Origin: Acidobacteriota bacterium
GTDB taxonomy: Bacteria; Acidobacteriota; Terriglobia; Terriglobales; Acidobacteriaceae
Reading direction: 5' to 3'
DNA: 7,509 nt
Assembly: GCA_021805955.1 (NCBI GenBank)
Contig: JAJZDO010000013.1
Coordinates: forward strand, 1 to 7,509
Both the position numbers and the translations under genes were made by a program. How positions within the stretch are numbered: the stretch's first letter is position 1; each line of letters begins with the position of its first letter. Positions 1 to 7,407 of this stretch are shown piece after piece. The notes beneath the pieces were generated by a model. The model had not been told where the DNA came from, did not search any database, and was given only the letters and a program-made list of their open reading frames with translations.

Positions 1-2
1 CG

Positions 3-2393
3 TTCCTGTGTGCAATGGCATGCATGGGCTTGGAGTTGCTCCGCGCAGAGCCAGCACCGATGTTGAATCGCGCGCTCATGGCTTCCCAGTGGCCTGCATT
101 TTGGATTGCCAGCCCGTCTGTTCCGGGAACAGTGCAGGGCGTCTTCGAGTTTCGGCGCGAGGTGGAGATTGCTTCGGTTCCCAGCCACTTTCTGGTCCAT
201 CTCACTGCGGACAATCGCTATATTCTCCGCGTGAATGGTCAGTACGTTGCAGAAGGTCCGGCGCGCGGAGACCTTTTTCACTGGCGCTTTGAGACGGTCG
301 ATCTGGCACCGTATCTGCATTCGGGAAAGAACGTGCTTGCGGCAGTGGTCTGGAATTATTCGGGTCTGTCTCCGGTGGCGCAGATGAGTGATCGGACGGG
401 ATTTCTGCTGCAGGGCGATGGTGCGGCAGAGGCCGCGGTGAACACGGGCGCGGAGTGGAGGGTGAGGCACGAAGTGGGTCATTTCGCGCTGGGCCACACG
501 GGCGCGAATGGCTATTACGCTGCCGGACCGGCGGAAAAGATTGATGAGCGCGTTGTGGACTCTGATTGGGATCAGGAGCAGAGCCATGCAGAGGATTGGC
601 AGACGCCAATGTTGCTAGGCCATGCCTCGGCCCGGGAGGCTCGGGATGCTTCCAACAAGTGGGAGTTGACCGCCGACACGCTGCCGCCGATGGAGCACCG
701 GCTTGCGGATGTTGGCCACGTAGTTCGGTTGACAGGAATCGCGGGTGCCGGCACATTTCCCTCGGGCACGGTCACCATTCCGCCGCATACCCATGCTGTG
801 CTGCTGCTGGATCATCATGTGCTCCAGACGGCTTATCCGGAGCTGACGACCAGTGGCGGACGTGATGCTTCCATCCGGATCACCTACGCCGAGGCGCTTT
901 ACGATGCGAAGGGACTGAAGGGAAATCGGAACGAGATTGCAGGGCGACACATCGAAGGCATTACCGACGAGTGGATAGCTGCGGGGAAGACCGGCGAGAA
1001 GGCAGCACCGCTGTGGTGGCGAACGTGGCGTTATTTGCAGCTTGAAATCACCACGCAGGATCAGGCGCTGACACTTGATTCCATGCGCGCATGGTTCACC
1101 GCATATCCGTTTGAGGCGAGAGCGAGCATCGACGGCGACATTCCCAGATTGCAGCAGATATGGGATACAGGATGGCGGACTGCTCGGCTGGACGCACACG
1201 AAACCTATATGGACGCGCCGTACTGGGAGCAGCTACAGTACGTCGGCGATACGCGTATTCAGGCGCTGATTTCGTATGTGGTTTCCGGCGACTCGCGCCT
1301 GGCGCAACAGGCCATCGCCAACATCGACGACTCACGTGTTCCCGAGGGCATTACGCAGAGTCGGTATCCTTCTTCCCTGCCGCAGTTCATTCCGCCATTC
1401 TCGCTTTACTGGATCAACATGCTACACGACTACTGGATGTATGTGGATGATCCGGCTCTTGTGCGCGCAACATTGCCGCATACACGCCCTGTTCTGGATT
1501 GGTTTACGGATCATTTGCGACCGGATGGGTTGCTGGGCAAACTTGGCTGGTGGGAGTTCGCCGACTGGACGGCAAACTATGCCAATGGTGAGCCACCTCA
1601 GGACGCGGATGGAGGTTCCACGCTGCTGACGCTTCAATTCATTGCTGCGCTGCGTGATGCAGCACAGATGGAGAATGCATTTGGTAGCACTGAACGCGCC
1701 AGAGAGTATCAGGCGATGATTCGCGAGGCCATAGACGCGCTCAATCGCGAAAGCTGGGATGCTTCACATGGCCTCTATGCGGATACTCCGGCGAAGTCGG
1801 CCTGGAGTCAGGAGGCGAATGTGCTGGCGGTGATGCTGGAGGTTGCGCCGAAGCCGCAGCGCGCACCGATCCTGCGGCGTATTCTGGCTGCGCGGCCGGA
1901 TGCTGCCACTGTGGTTGAGGGTGTTTCGGTGCCGGCGCTTTCGCCGATGAGCTACTATTTTCGCTTTTATCTGAGTCGTGCTTTGGAAGAGGCCGACATG
2001 GGCGACGAATATCTTTCGCAGCTTGCTCCGTGGTATCGGATGCTTGATCTTGGTCTGAGCACCTGGGCTGAAACTCCCGAGCCAACGCGCTCCGATTGTC
2101 ATGCCTGGAGCGCTAGTCCTAACTATGATTTGCTGACCGTCGTTGCCGGCATTCACCCTGCGTCTGCTGGCTTTGCAACTGTTTTAATCGAGCCACATCT
2201 TCACGGCCTGCATCGACTGGATGTCTCCATGCCGCATCCAAAGGGAATGATCCAGATTCATTATCGAAGCAGCGGATCGGGATGGACGGCGGCCGTGGGT
2301 TTGCCTACAGGAGTTACGGGAATGCTGCGATGGGGCGGGCAGAATATGCCGTTACATCCCGGAAGTCAGATCCTTATACTTCCTGCTCGATGA
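3..2393 (+). CDS. Alpha-L-rhamnosidase, glycoside hydrolase family 78 (5'-partial)
   Basis: Hydrolyses terminal alpha-L-rhamnosyl residues from plant glycosides, pectin side chains or bacterial polysaccharides by an inverting mechanism. The frame is open to the left edge. Numbering from the ATG at 15 (792 residues), there is an N-terminal beta-sandwich (about 40-150, with DNRYILRVNG and GPARGDLFHW), a rhamnosidase beta domain (about 240-345, TYAEALYD and WRTWRYLQLEI), an (alpha/alpha)6 catalytic domain (about 365-700) and a C-terminal beta domain. MDAPYWEQLQYVGD (399-412) aligns with the family DCPxxDERLGWTGD motif, giving D400, E405 and D412 as acidic catalytic-site residues. The E of TWAETPEP (E686) is the likely catalytic base, followed by H696 and W698. 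The Cys usual in this motif is Ala401. The first visible residues (FLCAMACMGLELLRAEPAP) look like the end of a Sec or Tat signal peptide, so the true start is probably a few codons off the window. Family call is secure; substrate and export are inferred. Confidence 0.93.
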   Translation, partial: FLCAMACMGLELLRAEPAPMLNRALMASQWPAFWIASPSVPGTVQGVFEFRREVEIASVPSHFLVHLTADNRYILRVNGQYVAEGPARGDLFHWRFETVDLAPYLHSGKNVLAAVVWNYSGLSPVAQMSDRTGFLLQGDGAAEAAVNTGAEWRVRHEVGHFALGHTGANGYYAAGPAEKIDERVVDSDWDQEQSHAEDWQTPMLLGHASAREARDASNKWELTADTLPPMEHRLADVGHVVRLTGIAGAGTFPSGTVTIPPHTHAVLLLDHHVLQTAYPELTTSGGRDASIRITYAEALYDAKGLKGNRNEIAGRHIEGITDEWIAAGKTGEKAAPLWWRTWRYLQLEITTQDQALTLDSMRAWFTAYPFEARASIDGDIPRLQQIWDTGWRTARLDAHETYMDAPYWEQLQYVGDTRIQALISYVVSGDSRLAQQAIANIDDSRVPEGITQSRYPSSLPQFIPPFSLYWINMLHDYWMYVDDPALVRATLPHTRPVLDWFTDHLRPDGLLGKLGWWEFADWTANYANGEPPQDADGGSTLLTLQFIAALRDAAQMENAFGSTERAREYQAMIREAIDALNRESWDASHGLYADTPAKSAWSQEANVLAVMLEVAPKPQRAPILRRILAARPDAATVVEGVSVPALSPMSYYFRFYLSRALEEADMGDEYLSQLAPWYRMLDLGLSTWAETPEPTRSDCHAWSASPNYDLLTVVAGIHPASAGFATVLIEPHLHGLHRLDVSMPHPKGMIQIHYRSSGSGWTAAVGLPTGVTGMLRWGGQNMPLHPGSQILILPAR

Positions 2394-2972
2394 GGCGTCG
2401 GAATCGGTTATTGGCTTGACCATGCGGATCACCGGCAAGCTGGCTCCGTTGTGCAGAGGAATCTGTGTTCGCTCCACTTCGCAATATCCCTCGCGTTCAT
2501 ACAATGGCGCGCCGGTGACGGTAGCTCCCATCTCCAGCCTGCGAAATCCCGCTCGTATCGCTTCACTCTCGACAAAGTGAAGAATAGCCGAACCCAGACC
2601 GCGACGCGCATACAGGGGATGAACATAGATGGCGCGAATCTTTGCCGCATCGCACATTGGGTCCAAGAGCGTGTCGTCTCGTCCTGGAGTGTTGTCTCCA
2701 CAGCAAAGCGTTCTGCGAGCTGACCATCCTCCACAACCAATCATCTGTCCGGGCGTGGCTGCTTCGCCGCATTCCACAACAAAATATGTCTGGTCGACAA
2801 TGAGTTGCGTGTCCAGGCCAAGCGCGGAGCCAATCGCCCCATCCATCTGCTCCCTGGTATAGTCGGCACGGCTCAACTCGCGCACGGAGGAAGCTATCAA
2901 AGCCTGAAGATTCGGAGCATCCTGTAGAGTGGCAAGACGAAAGCTCCAAAGCGGTTTTGTGGTGTCGATCAT
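2352..2972 (-). CDS. GNAT-family N-acetyltransferase
   Basis: A predicted cytoplasmic acetyl-CoA-dependent acetyltransferase of 206 residues; the acceptor cannot be predicted. The GNAT fold is visible: FRLATLQDAPNLQALI at the N-terminus (beta1-alpha1), a central YFVVE...GQMIGCGGW strand pair (63-83), motif A IRAIYVHPLYARRGLGSAIL (112-131) with the acetyl-CoA pyrophosphate loop RRGLGSA, and motif B APLYEREGY (155-163). I chose the ATG at 2970-2972, preceded by a weak GAATGGA, over the in-frame GTG at 3006-3008, which has no ribosome-binding site and adds 12 residues that do not look like the family. The last 14 codons including the stop overlap the rhamnosidase 3' end by 42 bp, tail to tail. 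It sits between two glycosidase genes but on the opposite strand, so a role in the sugar pathway is not implied. Confidence 0.88.
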   Translation of the reverse strand: MIDTTKPLWSFRLATLQDAPNLQALIASSVRELSRADYTREQMDGAIGSALGLDTQLIVDQTYFVVECGEAATPGQMIGCGGWSARRTLCCGDNTPGRDDTLLDPMCDAAKIRAIYVHPLYARRGLGSAILHFVESEAIRAGFRRLEMGATVTGAPLYEREGYCEVERTQIPLHNGASLPVIRMVKPITDSDASSSRKYKDLTSGM

Positions 2973-3107
2973 TCCATTCAGGCTACGACAGATTGGATGG
3001 CAGTGCACGGCTTTTGCGGTGCGTCGGTGATCGATCCGTGTTTGCCCATGATTTCAATAAGAAAACTATTGCAATTAATATTCCGCAGATGCTACAAAGG
3101 TAGGCGC

Positions 3108-3125
3108 TCGCAGAGTCTGCTGCGA
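3108..3125. repeat. Perfect 6-bp inverted repeat (possible operator or 5'-UTR hairpin)
   Basis: TCGCAG, six unpaired bases, then CTGCGA form an exact dyad about 60 bp upstream of the GH39-like start codon. If the promoter guess at 3069-3098 is right it would lie at or just downstream of the transcription start, a position suited to a repressor site. Six-base arms can arise by chance, so function is not claimed. Confidence 0.25.
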
Positions 3126-3175
3126 CAATTTCAATCCGAAGAGCACAAGGGATTGCGTCCAGGGACTCTGGAGCG

Positions 3176-3180
3176 AGGAG
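3176..3180 (+). promoter_or_regulatory. Ribosome binding site of the GH39-like gene
   Basis: AGGAG is a near-consensus Shine-Dalgarno sequence ending six bases before the ATG at 3187. It fixes the start codon, which also opens a well-formed signal peptide. It is the strongest ribosome-binding site in the window. Confidence 0.85.
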
Positions 3181-3186
3181 ATTACC

Positions 3187-4689
3187 ATGAAATTTGCTTC
3201 TCTTTTTGCCACCTTGCTGGTAGTGCTCAGCCTCGGAATCCAGCCGATTCATGCGGCTGAATCCGCCCCGATGAAGCTTTCTGTCGAATGGAGCCATCCA
3301 GTGGTCACTTCGCGCTCTGCGGCGACATTCCAGATCGTGGTGAACCCTCCGCTTCGGCCCGGTCAGCCACTGAGCGCAGCAGCGTATAAGGCAGTGCAAG
3401 AACTTGGTGCGGATTACGTTCGTTATGTGCCCTGGCTGCCCTATCCTCGGCTAGGCGTGGCAGAACTGGAACCGCCTGCGAAGCAGAAGACATCGTGGGA
3501 TTTTTCGCTGATTGATCCGATGATGGCGGATCTTATGCACGCAACGGCTGGCCACTCCACCATAGTCAACTTCAGCACGATTCCTGCCTGGCTCTTCAAG
3601 ACCTCCAAGCCTGTTACGTATCCCGCAGATGCCAATCAAGTGGACTGGCACTACACGCAGGGAACAGAGCTTCAAGACCCGACAGGCGCTCAGTTGGGGG
3701 ACTACTATGCGCGCCTTGTCGGTTGGTATGTCAATGGAGGCTTCACGGATGAAAACGGCGTCCGACATAACTCGAGCCACCATTATGCGCTGCCGTGGTG
3801 GGAGGTGCTGAACGAGGTGGACTTCGAGCATTCGATGACGCCGAAGCAATATACGGAGCGTTACGATGCAATTGTCAGCGCGATTCATCGCGTCTCTCCA
3901 CAAACAAAATTTGTGGGTCTGGCACTGGCGATGCCTGGGAAGTCACCAGAGTTCTTTGAGTATTTTCTGAATCATCGGAATCATAAGGCGGGTATTCCGC
4001 TGGATATGATTTCGTATCACTTTTATGCTTCGCCGGTGGCTGGCCAGACGATCGATAGCTGGCAATACTCTTTCTTTGATCAGGCAGATGGCTTTCTCTC
4101 TACGGTTCGCTACATTGAGTCGATTCGCAAGCGACTCTCGCCGGAGACAAAGACGGACTGCGATGAGCTCGGTGTGATCCTGCCCACGGACAATACTTCT
4201 GCGGACTCCACACCGCCACCGGCAGCCTATTGGAACCTGGCAGGTACGCTCTATGCTTATCTTTACATCGAACTTTCTCGCATGCAGATGGATGTCATCG
4301 GGGAGTCGCAACTCATTGGATATCCGACGCAGTTTCCCAGCGTGAGCATGATGAACTGGCAAAATAACAAGCCCAATGCGCGTTACTGGGTGCTGCGACT
4401 AATCCATGACAACTTCCATTCCGGCGATCAACTGGTGCAGACCAGCCTGACCACCACAGGCGTTGATTCACACAACATAGCAGCACAGGGTTTTGTGACA
4501 CCTTCAGGCCACAAGCTGCTGCTGATTAACAAGCGGAATCAGGCTGCATCGGTTGAGTTGCCGGAGGAGGCACCTCATTCTGCATTCACGGTCGATGAGC
4601 AGACCGGAGATGGTCCTGCGCGTCCGATTGCGGCAGTTGGGAAGCAGATCCAGCTTGCTCCATTTTCGGTTACGGTGGTTTCATGGTAG
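3187..4689 (+). CDS. Secreted GH39-like glycosidase (clan GH-A)
   Basis: A 500-residue exported retaining glycoside hydrolase, probably a beta-xylosidase/alpha-L-iduronidase-like (GH39) enzyme acting on an oligosaccharide in the periplasm or outside the cell. Residues 1-23 are a Sec signal peptide (MKFASLF, hydrophobic core, cleavage near IHA-AES). A TIM barrel follows: LGADYVRYVPW (beta1), WWEVLNEVD with the Asn-Glu pair N209-E210 as the likely acid/base, SYHFYAS (Y277-H278), and TDCDELG with E327 as the probable nucleophile. The 117-residue gap between the two glutamates suits clan A. The C-terminus (about 430-500, LLLINKRNQAASVELP to FSVTVVSW) looks like the accessory beta-sandwich of this clan. 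The stop codon overlaps the start of the mutarotase gene. Fold and secretion are well supported; GH39 rather than a relative (GH30, GH51, GH5) is a judgement from motif style, and the substrate is unknown. Confidence 0.8.
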   Translation: MKFASLFATLLVVLSLGIQPIHAAESAPMKLSVEWSHPVVTSRSAATFQIVVNPPLRPGQPLSAAAYKAVQELGADYVRYVPWLPYPRLGVAELEPPAKQKTSWDFSLIDPMMADLMHATAGHSTIVNFSTIPAWLFKTSKPVTYPADANQVDWHYTQGTELQDPTGAQLGDYYARLVGWYVNGGFTDENGVRHNSSHHYALPWWEVLNEVDFEHSMTPKQYTERYDAIVSAIHRVSPQTKFVGLALAMPGKSPEFFEYFLNHRNHKAGIPLDMISYHFYASPVAGQTIDSWQYSFFDQADGFLSTVRYIESIRKRLSPETKTDCDELGVILPTDNTSADSTPPPAAYWNLAGTLYAYLYIELSRMQMDVIGESQLIGYPTQFPSVSMMNWQNNKPNARYWVLRLIHDNFHSGDQLVQTSLTTTGVDSHNIAAQGFVTPSGHKLLLINKRNQAASVELPEEAPHSAFTVDEQTGDGPARPIAAVGKQIQLAPFSVTVVSW

Positions 4690-5036
4690 CCATGTCTGAG
4701 AATGCAGAGACAGCTCCGTTGCGTCGATTCGCGTTTCTGCTGCGTCTTTGCCCCGGCGCGGAGGAGGCATACGATGCAGCGCATCGCTCGGTCTGGCCTG
4801 AGATGCTTGCCCTGTTGAAGCACGCAGGCATCACGGAGTACTCGATTTTCCGGAGAGGTACCCTACTCGTGCTTACGCTGCGGTGCTATGACTTTGAAAC
4901 GACCTGGACGAGAATTGAGAATGACCCGATCAATCTTCGCTGGCAGGCTGCCATGAAACCATTCTTCGCAGAGATGAATGATCTGCAAGTTGGCGAGCGT
5001 TTTCCGATGATGGAAGAGGTCTTTTACCTTGCCTGA
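4683..5036 (+). CDS. rhaM: L-rhamnose mutarotase
   Basis: Interconverts the alpha and beta anomers of L-rhamnose so that the isomerase receives its preferred form. The 117-residue length is near the family norm of just over 100. The signature is clear: Y30-x3-H34-x3-W38-P-E matches the Tyr-His-Trp active-site spacing of Escherichia coli RhaM. GITEYSIFRRG (49-59) and W87-x3-M91 follow as in the family (rhamnose/fucose mutarotase, formerly DUF718). The ATG at 4683 overlaps the GH39-like stop (ATGGTAG), which suggests translational coupling. A second ATG at 4692 would drop three residues and is equally possible. No signal peptide, so cytoplasmic. The next gene begins at or just after its stop. 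A closely related mutarotase for another 6-deoxy-sugar, such as fucose, cannot be excluded. Confidence 0.88.
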   Translation: MVAMSENAETAPLRRFAFLLRLCPGAEEAYDAAHRSVWPEMLALLKHAGITEYSIFRRGTLLVLTLRCYDFETTWTRIENDPINLRWQAAMKPFFAEMNDLQVGERFPMMEEVFYLA

Positions 5037-5049
5037 AGACGATCGTTGG

Positions 5050-6486
5050 ATGGGGAGCACGGCGCAATCCAGCGTGCGAATAGCGATTTGCGGTTTAGGT
5101 CTGGATACCTATTGGCCACAGTTTACGGGCCTCCACGACCGGCTGTGTGGGTCTGTGGATCAGGTTGCCGGATGGATCGCTGACGAAGGCCTGGCAGTGA
5201 CGAATCTGGGTATGGTGGACAACTATGGAACCGCTTCTGCGGCAGCTTCACGATGTCGGCGAGAGGAAGTGGATGCCCTTTTCCTTTTCGTAACGACCTA
5301 CGCGCTTTCTGCTACAGTGCTGACGCTGGTGCGTCGCGCGGGTGTGCCGGTGGTTGTGCTCAATCTGCAGCCTGGTGCTGCGATGGACTACGAAACTGTC
5401 AATGCGATGGGAGATCGGACAGCGATGACGGGTGAGTGGCTCGCGTGGTGCTCCGCTTGTCCCATGCCGGAGATTGCCAATCTCTTCGCTCGCGCGGGGT
5501 GGACCTTTCGTCAGGTGAACGGAGCACTGACAGATGTCTCCACGCGCGAAGAAATAGCTGAATGGATTTGCGCGGTGCGCGTTCAGGCGATCCTTGCTCG
5601 CTCCAGGATTGGATTGATGGGGCATTCCTACAGCGGCATGTTGGATATTGCCACGGACGTTACTCATTTGGCGACAGTCCTGGGTGTCCATCCGGAGTTT
5701 TTGGAGGTGGATGAGTTAAGCGCGCTTGCCAACGAAGTGGCTATCTCGACAATCGATGCGCGTGTGCGTGAGTTCCGAGATGTCTTTGATGTACGTGAAG
5801 ATTGCATGGAAGAAGAAATTGCGCTTGCTGCGCGCACCTCAGTAGCGCTGGATTGCTTTGTCGCGCAATATCGGCTCGATGCCTTGGCGTATTACTACAA
5901 GGGTAGTGGCAATGCCGCCAATGAGGAGACGATGCGCTCCATCATTTTGGGCGCCAGCTTGCTGACAGCGCAGCACATTCCAGTCGCCGGCGAGTATGAG
6001 GTCAAAAATGTTGTCGCCATGAAGATTCTGGATATTCTTGGCGCAGGTGGATCGTTTACCGAGTACTACGCGATGGATATGCGTAACGACATTGTGCTGA
6101 TGGGGCACGATGGTCCAGGGCACGTGGCGATTGCGGCAGGGCCAGTGCGAGTCCGTCCATTGAGTGTGTATCACGGCAAGGTGGGCTGCGGTCTCTCGGT
6201 GGAGATGTCTGTTCGATATGGGCACGTCACGCTTCTCTCTGTTGCAGAAGATGACGCGCATGGCTACAAACTTGTTGTGGCCGAAGGTGAAAGTGTTGCT
6301 GGTCCGATTCTTGAGATTGGCAACACAAATAGCCGCTATCGGTTTCCTCTCGGCGCGCGCGAGTTTGTTCAACGGTGGAACGCGGAGGCCGCGGCACATC
6401 ATTGCGCAATTGGTTTGGGACACATTGCCGGAACACTCGAAAAGCTTGCCTCACTTGCGGGACTTGGTTTCAAGCGCGTTTGCTGA
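5050..6486 (+). CDS. L-fucose/L-arabinose isomerase-like sugar isomerase
   Basis: A predicted cytoplasmic, metal-dependent aldose-ketose isomerase of 478 residues. The first half is Rossmann-like (VRIAICGLGLDTYWPQF, LFLFVTTYALSATVL, GVPVVVLNLQP, RIGLMGHSYSGM). The second half carries candidate metal ligands in the order known for AraA and FucI: E315 or E317 in GEYEVKN, E338 in SFTEYY, H353 and H358 in MGHDGPGH, and H450, H451 and H458 in HHCAIGLGH. It lacks the layout of classical RhaA. Directly downstream of a rhamnose mutarotase, it is a good candidate for the isomerase of the same sugar. The start is uncertain: ATG at 5050 leaves a 13-bp gap and has a weak upstream GAAG. TTG at 5029 has AGAGG ten bases upstream, overlaps the mutarotase stop and adds seven residues. 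Homology begins only at VRIA, so it does not decide. The last 29 codons plus stop are repeated, inverted, at the right edge. Confidence 0.82.
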   Translation: MGSTAQSSVRIAICGLGLDTYWPQFTGLHDRLCGSVDQVAGWIADEGLAVTNLGMVDNYGTASAAASRCRREEVDALFLFVTTYALSATVLTLVRRAGVPVVVLNLQPGAAMDYETVNAMGDRTAMTGEWLAWCSACPMPEIANLFARAGWTFRQVNGALTDVSTREEIAEWICAVRVQAILARSRIGLMGHSYSGMLDIATDVTHLATVLGVHPEFLEVDELSALANEVAISTIDARVREFRDVFDVREDCMEEEIALAARTSVALDCFVAQYRLDALAYYYKGSGNAANEETMRSIILGASLLTAQHIPVAGEYEVKNVVAMKILDILGAGGSFTEYYAMDMRNDIVLMGHDGPGHVAIAAGPVRVRPLSVYHGKVGCGLSVEMSVRYGHVTLLSVAEDDAHGYKLVVAEGESVAGPILEIGNTNSRYRFPLGAREFVQRWNAEAAAHHCAIGLGHIAGTLEKLASLAGLGFKRVC

Positions 6487-6498
6487 GCATGACCTGCA
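6397..6498 (+). repeat. Left arm of 102-bp perfect inverted repeat
   Basis: Every base here pairs with 7408-7509 read on the opposite strand (paired coordinates sum to 13906). Pairing breaks at 6499/7407. This arm holds the last 29 codons and stop of the isomerase gene plus 12 bases of downstream sequence. It sits in its natural context, so it is probably the original copy. Confidence 0.97.
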
Positions 6499-6540
6499 CG
6501 CACATGCCTGAGGCGAAACAGACTCGGTTCAATCCTGCCG

Positions 6541-7407
6541 TCACTGTGGCGCACTTTTGTCGAGCGTCTGTGGAGTGACGCCGCTTTTGGAGCCTTGCAG
6601 CCCGGTGCCGGAAGCTGCTGCAGAATGCAGCTTGCGATAGGTATCCATGGCTGCGCGCGCTCCCGATTCATTGCCGCAGTCTCTGCGCGCCACGAAAAGT
6701 CGATACCATGCGACTTCATCCTCCGGGTTTAGTTTGGTTGCTCGTTCCAAAGGATCCAGTGCTTGTCGGAATTGCCCAGCCTCAACTTCCAGGCCTCCGA
6801 GTCCGACGAGCGCCTGCTCAAAGTTGGGAATCATTTCAACCAGCGATTGATACTCTTCTCGAGCTTCCTTCAGATTGCCAGTCTGCGCATTCAGATTGGC
6901 AATTTCGTATTGGGCGTTGCCATCTGTAAGGTCCAGCGCCAGTTCCTTCTCAAACTCCTGAATTGCCAATTGTCGGTTCTCAACTTTGTCCGTCTCGTGG
7001 GATCGAGCCAGATACATTCTGCCCAGCCGATAATGAATTCCGATTCGCTTTGGATCAAGCTCAAGAACATGTTGGTAGGCGACAATTGCGGCGCTGAAGT
7101 TCTTCGCAGCCTCGTTGGCCTCGCCCTGTGCCAACAGCATCCATACGGAGTTGGGAGCCTCGTTATGGAGGCGCTCCATGACTTCGTAGGCATAACTGCC
7201 AAAAACCCGCCCCGAGTGGTAAAGCACATCCGGATCGTTTGAATATATTCGGTTGAGCGTGAGCGCGGTCTGCACTGCCTCATCGTCTTTCTCCAGTCCC
7301 TGCTGCACGCGCATGAGTTGCAGACCGCAGAGGCGATTCAACTGTCGATGAGAAGTGAGTTGAAAACACTTTTGCAGCAGCGGCAGCGCGGAGCGATAGT
7401 GTCCGAC
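6541..7407 (-). CDS. Tetratricopeptide-repeat protein (N-terminus missing)
   Basis: A helical protein-protein interaction protein; no catalytic domain is visible. Several TPR units are clear, for example NSVWMLLAQGEANEAAKNFS, then AIVAYQHVLELDPKRIGIHY, LAIQEFEKELALDLTDGNAQ, LKEAREEYQSLVEMIPNFEQ and FRQALDPLERATKLNPEDEV. The unit spacing and the Asp/Asn-Pro ends are typical. The C-terminal tail (after DTYRKLHSAA) is low-complexity and ends in TLDKSAPQ. Possible starts are ATG 7312-7314 and TTG 7339-7341, but the frame stays open upstream and still reads as TPR helix (HYRSALPLLQKC) up to 7407, where the inverted repeat begins. A stop (7414-7416) falls inside the repeat. The real gene therefore probably continues upstream and is cut by the junction. 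It converges on the isomerase gene with 54 bp between stops. Similar long TPR proteins are common in Acidobacteria; the partner is unknown. Confidence 0.8.
   Translation of the reverse strand, partial: VGHYRSALPLLQKCFQLTSHRQLNRLCGLQLMRVQQGLEKDDEAVQTALTLNRIYSNDPDVLYHSGRVFGSYAYEVMERLHNEAPNSVWMLLAQGEANEAAKNFSAAIVAYQHVLELDPKRIGIHYRLGRMYLARSHETDKVENRQLAIQEFEKELALDLTDGNAQYEIANLNAQTGNLKEAREEYQSLVEMIPNFEQALVGLGGLEVEAGQFRQALDPLERATKLNPEDEVAWYRLFVARRDCGNESGARAAMDTYRKLHSAAASGTGLQGSKSGVTPQTLDKSAPQ

Larger units (their letters stand above)
2973..3186. promoter_or_regulatory. Divergent intergenic region between GNAT and GH39-like genes
   Basis: This 214-bp gap separates two divergent starts, so it should carry promoters for both. 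The stretch from about 3050 to 3085 is clearly richer in A and T than the flanks. On the plus strand TTGCAA (3069-3074) followed by TACAAA (3093-3098, 18-bp spacing) is a possible but weak -35/-10 pair. A perfect 6-bp dyad, TCGCAG and CTGCGA around a 6-base centre, lies at 3108-3125 downstream of it, and an 8-bp palindrome GATCGATC lies at 3029-3036. None of these is a recognised operator. The promoter assignment is inference from position and composition. Confidence 0.35.

Noticed and set aside
202..756. 184-codon minus-strand open frame within the rhamnosidase gene
   Set aside because: It is antisense to a strongly supported GH78 gene, rich in Pro, Ser and Arg, and shows no domain; typical of antisense frames in GC-rich DNA.
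615..1199. 194-codon minus-strand open frame within the rhamnosidase gene
   Set aside because: Shadow of the GH78 coding frame with no recognisable motif or ribosome-binding site.
2983..3399. 138-codon minus-strand open frame across the intergenic region and GH39-like 5' end
   Set aside because: It would cover the signal peptide and ribosome-binding site of the GH39-like gene and has no protein-like features.
5839..6423. 194-codon minus-strand open frame within the isomerase gene
   Set aside because: Antisense to a conserved enzyme, with unusual composition and no family resemblance.
6487..6507. GCATG ... CATGC hairpin after the isomerase stop as a terminator
   Set aside because: Only five paired bases with an 11-base loop and no following T run on either strand.
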